Shown here: piece by piece, positions 59,168 to 64,000 of the stretch
Numbering within the stretch: position 1 is the stretch's first letter
Layout of the letters: the number at the start of each line of letters is the position of its first letter
Origin: Triglochin maritima
Taxonomy: Eukaryota > Streptophyta > Magnoliopsida > Alismatales > Juncaginaceae
DNA: 64,000 nucleotides
Direction of reading: 5' to 3'
Assembly (NCBI GenBank): GCA_963682175.1
Contig: OY821784.1
Coordinates: 23,975,621-24,039,620, forward strand
Made by a program: the position numbers and the translations under genes
The notes under the pieces: generated by a model
The model's input: the letters and a program-made list of their open reading frames with translations, nothing else
The model's database searches: none
Told to the model about the DNA's origin: nothing

Positions 59168-60172
59168 TGATTGTTCGTTTTATATTTCTACCGCAAGTGC
59201 ACGGCCGCGTTGAAGCGGTGGCAAATACGGGTCGTCCACTGGGAGGTGTGTCGACACTTGGTTTATTCGAAGGCGAGAGGTAAAAAGAAGGGAGAAAGAT
59301 GTATTACACTAATCTAAACTACAAAGCTGAAATGAAATGCAAAGGAAATGAAGATAAGCAATAAAACTAAACCCCAAAGGGGTAGAGAACTGATGTGAAC
59401 ATAAAGATGTGTGTGTGTGTGTGTTCAATTAAGCTCCTCACAACATGTAGTGCATGAAATCATAAAACTACATCCAATCTTGCCTCTACATGAATTAAGA
59501 TAAGACTACATCATTAAAACATACAAGACAATGATTGGAATGAAGCTACATGAACTCAAGTATAAAGACTAGACCCTACTATGCCTCTACATGAATTAAG
59601 ATGACTACATCATTAAAACATACAAGACATTAGCTAAGGAAAAGGCAACAAGAGTACATACACTACAAATTGTGTTTCCAACATTAACTTCATCCATATC
59701 CTAACTTTATCATTCCCCATAAAATAGGTCCACTAATCAAAGCATAAGCTAAGCTTCATTCAAGAGCATTAGCATATCAAAGATAAGAGTGGAGACCCAT
59801 TAGATGGTTATGGAAATCATATAAAGCTCAAGGGATAAAAATAACACACACTTAATACACTACATTATTATATCACATATTTCTCCACCCCCCAAATGGG
59901 GATGGAACTACTCACTACTCATTACACTAACTAATTTAGCAAAGGAAAGCATAATACTGAAATGAAATTTATACTACTTAAGCAAGAAATATTAAAGAAG
60001 CATAAAACTAAACAAACAAACATGCATGCAAATGAAAGGAAATTAAACTAAGAGAGAAACAACATCATTAAGAGAAAACTTATATTATTAACTCACTCAA
60101 TTACAAGTAGCTCTTCCTCCACTAGAGTTTTGCTTCAAGGCTTCACTCTTAGTAGGGAAGATGGCCACCAAG
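59168..60172 (-). repeat. Element N 5' LTR, truncated
   Basis: 1005 bp, nearly identical to 49365-50370. The remaining 569 bp (the U3 start with USE and TATA) is missing. The break lies in the 7-bp string caccaag (60166-60172), shared with the flanking DNA. Confidence 0.95.
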
Positions 60173-60945
60173 CAATATACAAGAATCAAATGACAAATAA
60201 TAACATCCATACATTCACTAGATCGCGTGACATCAACCAATGAATGACACACACGCATGCACCAAACCTCTAACCACCAGCAGCATGTCCAAACCTCGCC
60301 TCCACAACCAACTCAGGGTAGGGAGAATGTGAATGCAGCAAGGCGAGGTGCGCTAGCTAGCCCACAGCGCATGAAACAGACGCGTAGCACCAACCGAGCC
60401 AATGGGTCAGCACCACGCACACCCTTCGCGTGATGACAAGATCTCGCCCCACCCCTCATGCCCGTCCTCTACGACACCAGGTCCCACCCCACACCGTCAG
60501 AGGCTAGAAACCACTAGAATCCAGCCACACCAGCCAGATGTCTGGGAGCTACACACCAACGTACGTGGTAGACACCCTTGGTGACCATGCGCGTGCCAGC
60601 CACGCATGGCCCCAAGACATGGGCTGCCCAACCTCCTCCTTTGGGTGACATTGCCGGAGCTTGATCGGACCCCACCAAAGCTCCGGTACTGCTTGGCTGA
60701 CCCCCAGCAGCCAGCCACTAGCCAACACCAACCTAGCACGTGCCTAGTTGGCATTTTGTTTGGTGGTGCAAACACTTGCACCACCATCCACTACGGTTCT
60801 AGCCAGCCCACCAGCCATCATCCCCACCTCTTGTCCTATTAGTGGGCCAGAAGCATATAATACAACAGGCATACAATAAACATATAAACACACAAGCATG
60901 AAAAATGAGAATGGACATTATTATAAAATCAGGACAGGTCTTACA
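60173..60945 (-). mobile_element. LTR-like segment K2, copy 2
   Basis: Counterpart of 13853-14626, ending gacaggtcttaca at 60945. Confidence 0.4.
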
Positions 60946-61281
60946 TACGCCTCCTCAAAGGTACACATTCGTTGCAAACCAAACTTGTCTTTGAGGGAAT
61001 ATTTGAGGTTGTTCACGTACTTAACAACCTTTTGCTCTTCTGTCTTTGATAGATCACATCTTGACGGCAATCTAAAGTCAACATATGTCGCTACCGATCT
61101 TGCTCCTTGGATGGAGGAATCGTCTTTGGAGTAGTTTTGATACTGTTGGAAGAGGAGATGGTGGTAGTTTAGGTGCCTTGGAGTAACTTCTTCATCTTGT
61201 ACCATCTAACAGGTTGCTTGTTGAGGTGCCAATTGTAGACTTGCATTTCTTCCCACCAAGTCAAGACTCCACGTCTCAACC
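60946..61281 (-). pseudogene. gag pseudogene L, copy 2
   Basis: Minus strand: HLNYHHLLFQQYQNYSKDDS, then SKTEEQKVVKYVNNLKYSLK, DKFGLQRMCTFEEAY. This is the C-terminal part of a Ty3/gypsy Gag. It is unbroken across the point where element B sits in copy 1, and it is cut on the right by element C at 61282. Confidence 0.75.
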
Positions 61282-63041
61282 TGTAATATCCTAAATCTTT
61301 GCTTTTCACTAATCATGTTTTGGACTTGATTAGGGGCTGTTTAGGGAGGTCTAAGAGTTGGTGAGATGGACGACTGAGATTGAATGAAGAATTTGGTATA
61401 TAAAGGTTGATTTCTCTCTCCCTCTCATTCTCTCTAACTCGTCTCTCAACTCTCACGCACTCCCTCTCTAATCTGATCTGCATCTCTCGGAGGAGCCGGA
61501 GGAAGTGGTTTTGGGAAGGCGAGGTGAAGCTCGGACGTTCTCCGGAGTGGAGTAGATCGTGACTCGGTTGGGTATTGCCGGAGGTTGGGTTCGTGAGGAA
61601 AAGCTCGTCATTGGGTCTTCAAAGGCTTCTTCAAGTCTTCAAGGTATGTCAAGCTTTACTTTGATGCTCACTTATCCTTTCGTGAGTGTCGGAGTGGTCG
61701 ACGGTAGGCCGGATGGCTCGTTGGACCTGTGCAGCAGTTTTCTGCAATGTAACAGTTGACCAGTGGCATGGTTCGGTCAACCGGTCGTAGTGTAAATTGG
61801 GCAAAATCTCTCGCACCGGTCGAACGATGACTTAGGATGGTCGACCGGTAGTGCATGTTGAGAGAGAGAGGGAGACTCTGGGTGTTTTCGGTCGAACGGG
61901 ACCCCTTTGCCGGTCGACCAAAAGCACTGTTGTAGGTCGGTTGGGGCATTGACCATCCAAACGGCCGACTGCCTAGTTCACTCGTTCGACCGACGATTTA
62001 AAATAACTTAAAGTTTGTCCGACCGCGTGATGGTTCAGTCGACCAGAGTATTATATTTGAATTGGATTTTCTACTGCCTGTTGTCGGTCGATCGGTGATC
62101 GTGTGTGGTTCGATCGTTTGTGGTCTTTATTGCGACATGGAGTTTTTACTGGTGGAACGGGTCCCCCTTTCCGTTTGACCTGTTGATAGTTTTTTCAGTT
62201 GGGCCAGTCCTATGGAGAGGATTCGGTTGACCGGTTTGGGGGTTTTGTTCGACCGTTTGGTGCGGTTTTGTGTGGTTCTATTGTTGTGGAGCCAGCTCAA
62301 GATGGCAACGGGTGTCCGGCCTTTTTGAGGCAACTGTACAGACATTGCCAGCCTGAGGGTGGTTCGTGTGTGTGCTGTCAGTTCAAGATGGCAATGGGTC
62401 TCCGGCCCTCGAAGGGCAACAGTACAGACATTGCTGGCCTGAGAGTGGTTTACCGGAGCAGCTCAAGAGTGCATCGAGTATCCGGCCCTAGAGGGGCAAC
62501 GGTACAGACATTACCGACCTGAGAGTGATCCAGCGTTGTGTTGTAGCCGAGGGTGTTTCAGACTGTGGTGCCTGGGGTACGTGTGAGTGTTGGGCTAGAC
62601 GACCCACGAGACCCGTTACTGCTTGGTGTCTACTGTGGTAGGGAGAGAGTTCCCGGGGGCCCAGTGAGACGATGTTTGTTTAATGCATTTCATATCATAC
62701 ATGCTTTAGATGTCTAGTTCATTTATTGTGATAGAAGTTTGGCATACGGGGTTTCCTTATGGGAAACTCTGGAATAGACATGTTTTTTTTTCAGACGGTG
62801 AGCGGTACTAGGAGGTGGTGACTGAGGAGGAACACGTTCAGGGCCAGATCCTGCTTTTCTTATTTTTGAGGTCCGAGTGATTACATGTATATTTTCCTTA
62901 TCTTTTGTTGTAATCACTTTTGAAACTCTCAGATATATATATTATATATATGTTGGTGCACCAGTTTCCAGTTTTCTTTGGTAATATCCTCGTGTTGTTT
63001 TTATTAAAATTTAAATTTCTTCCGCTTTTAAGGATGTTACA
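61282..63041 (+). repeat. Element C 5' LTR
   Basis: 1760 bp, TGTAATATCC to GATGTTACA. TATA box TATATAAAG at 61397-61405, CT tract near 61410, a weakened palindrome array (about 61745-62260), tandem array 62294-62525 and an AT repeat near 62935. The element B LTR has the same order of parts. Confidence 0.88.
62294..62525 (+). repeat. Tandem repeat in element C LTR (3 units)
   Basis: Units of 86, 80 and about 66 bp start at 62294, 62380 and 62460, sharing agctcaaga and cagacattgc. Unrelated in sequence to the arrays of A and B, but in the same place in the LTR. Confidence 0.8.
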
Positions 63042-63044
63042 AAT

Positions 63045-63056
63045 TGGTATCAGAGT
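63045..63056 (+). other. Element C primer binding site
   Basis: TGGTATCAGAGT, one base from the iMet-type site of element B. Confidence 0.88.
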
Positions 63057-63171
63057 GGTCAGTTCCGACGAACTTGTCCAAAGAAGCGACCTTAGATGTC
63101 TTTTAGATACTTGCATTGTAAAGAATGCAGGCATAATCATCTGATTTTCTGTTCTGATATCTCTTGTGTAG

Positions 63172-63330
63172 ATACTTCCGAGACGCGCGAGACCTCCCCC
63201 ACGTGGCCAGAGTACCAGTGAGGAGACTGGAGACGCGGATTGGGCTGAGGAGTGACGGATGCCCTACGACACTGTGCAGAGGTTGGCGTTCTTCTAGAGC
63301 GTCAGTCTGGCTAAGAGGAGACGGTGGCAG
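63172..63330 (+). pseudogene. Element C gag 5' remnant
   Basis: Collinear with the gag start of element B (PRRVRPPP region). The initiator ATG reads ATA at 63172, and an in-frame TGA at 63253 replaces an Arg codon. It breaks off after about 50 codons at the deletion junction. Confidence 0.8.
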
Positions 63331-63338
63331 CACCGCGA

Positions 63339-64000
63339 TTGAATTAGGGATGTCCAGGAAGCCCCCCTCGGTGGTGTGTCGTTGCTCCTCCAACGCCTCC
63401 TAGATCTTGGGAATATCCCCACCATTGGCCATGTCGAAGTTCTCTGGATTTGGTACCACTTGATACAAATCGGATCGGTAGAACTAACTACCGATATGAC
63501 CATGCCCCGGGAATCCACCCAGGAGCTTGTCGAAATCCACTAGCCCAGAACGAGAGAGAGTGGTACTGGAAAGTTCTTGTTGCTTTCTCATTTCGATTTC
63601 TTGTGTTTTATACCCCTGATTAAAGGTTCATACAAAACGTGTGTGGGGGTCAAACCCAATAGGATCATGACAACAAGATGTGAGGTAAAATAATTTTTTT
63701 AAACTAACCATATGCTATGGATGCCCTCATTTAACTTTATTAAATTGATATCATATTTGGACCAAATTGAAGGCCTCTACTCAGTTGGGACAATCATTTC
63801 CCTGTGACTTGATGAGTGTTCTTCTATCCTATTTGGTTGCGAACGCATGAGAGATCATTTACATCAAAGTAGTAGGCTGATCAAGAAGTTTAGGAACACA
63901 ATATAGTTGTGACAACAAATTAGGGATACAAAAAATAAGGTAATAATGTTGACAACCCCTTCTTGTTGAATGATCTATTTTAAGGGGGTTTTCTTGCTCA
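63339..64000 (-). mobile_element. Leader and LTR remnant of element L, copy 2
   Basis: Counterpart of 24413-25082 with scattered differences. Non-coding, cut by the window end. Confidence 0.6.

Larger units (their letters stand above)
49365..60172 (-). mobile_element. Element N: Athila-lineage retrotransposon with intact gag-pol
   Basis: In element order: truncated 5' LTR (60172-59168), Asp-tRNA primer site (59161-59144), leader, 1850-codon gag-pol (58065-52513), non-coding 3' region, polypurine tract (50955-50940) and full 3' LTR (50939-49365). The left target site is ACATG (49360-49364). The matching right site was deleted together with 569 bp of the LTR. Copy 1 keeps the empty site (ctgacatgcattcag at 13817). 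The integrase and Gag sequence types are those of the Athila lineage (family knowledge). Confidence 0.95.
61282..63338 (+). mobile_element. Element C: truncated Tekay-like retrotransposon (5' LTR to early gag)
   Basis: A complete 5' LTR, primer site and the first ~50 codons of gag, then an abrupt return to duplication sequence at 63329-63338. The rest of the element and about 303 bp of flank (copy 1 positions 24100-24402) are deleted. Confidence 0.85.
45748..64000 (+). repeat. Segmental duplication, copy 2
   Basis: Direct partner of 8626-25082. It carries element N (49365-60172) and element C (from 61282), neither of which is in copy 1, and it lacks LTR E and element B. It runs past the window end. 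Confidence 0.85.

Overview
This window is plant nuclear DNA made almost entirely of nested LTR retrotransposons, most of them Ty3/gypsy. No ordinary host gene, rRNA or tRNA gene could be supported. The plant assignment rests on Tekay/Del-type chromodomain elements with initiator-Met-tRNA primer sites, Athila-lineage elements with an Asp-tRNA primer site, and a CACTA terminus of the form CACTACTAGAAAA. The species cannot be told from this sequence; a flowering plant with a repeat-rich genome fits.

Layout, left to right. Positions 1-232 are the 3' end of an Athila-type element. Element A (564-8515, minus strand, TSD CTTCT) is a complete but decayed Tekay-type element. From about 8626 to 25082 lies copy 1 of a segmental duplication. 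It is made of old LTR and leader debris and a gag pseudogene, and is interrupted by a solo Athila LTR (10690-12260, TSD TCCAC) and by Tekay-type element B (14767-23898, plus strand, TSD ACATA). A solo Tekay LTR (25195-27112) and a solo Athila LTR (28156-29548, TSD GTCAA) follow, then one CACTA transposon end (29775). From 30523 to 45375 is a mosaic: LTR fragments, a broken Athila gag split by a 530-bp TRIM (32744-33273, TSD AGTCC), two further Athila leader-plus-LTR pieces, and two Tekay-like integrase pseudogenes.

Copy 2 of the duplication runs from about 45748 to the window end, in direct orientation. It is interrupted by Athila element N (49365-60172, minus strand) and by a truncated Tekay-like element C (61282 to about 63330). 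Insertions E and B are missing from copy 2, and N and C are missing from copy 1. The two copies therefore supply each other's empty sites.

Element N is the only coding-competent feature. It carries one uninterrupted 1850-codon gag-pol frame with Gag, zinc knuckle, protease, reverse transcriptase, RNase H and integrase residues all in place. Its 5' LTR, however, has lost the U3 part that holds the TATA box. In the other Athila LTRs that promoter pairs a TATA box with an exact match to the plant snRNA upstream sequence element, at a fixed 32-bp spacing. This is the most unusual regulatory structure in the window. The Tekay-type LTRs carry a different oddity: dense arrays of the palindrome CGGTCGACCG plus tandem arrays specific to each element.
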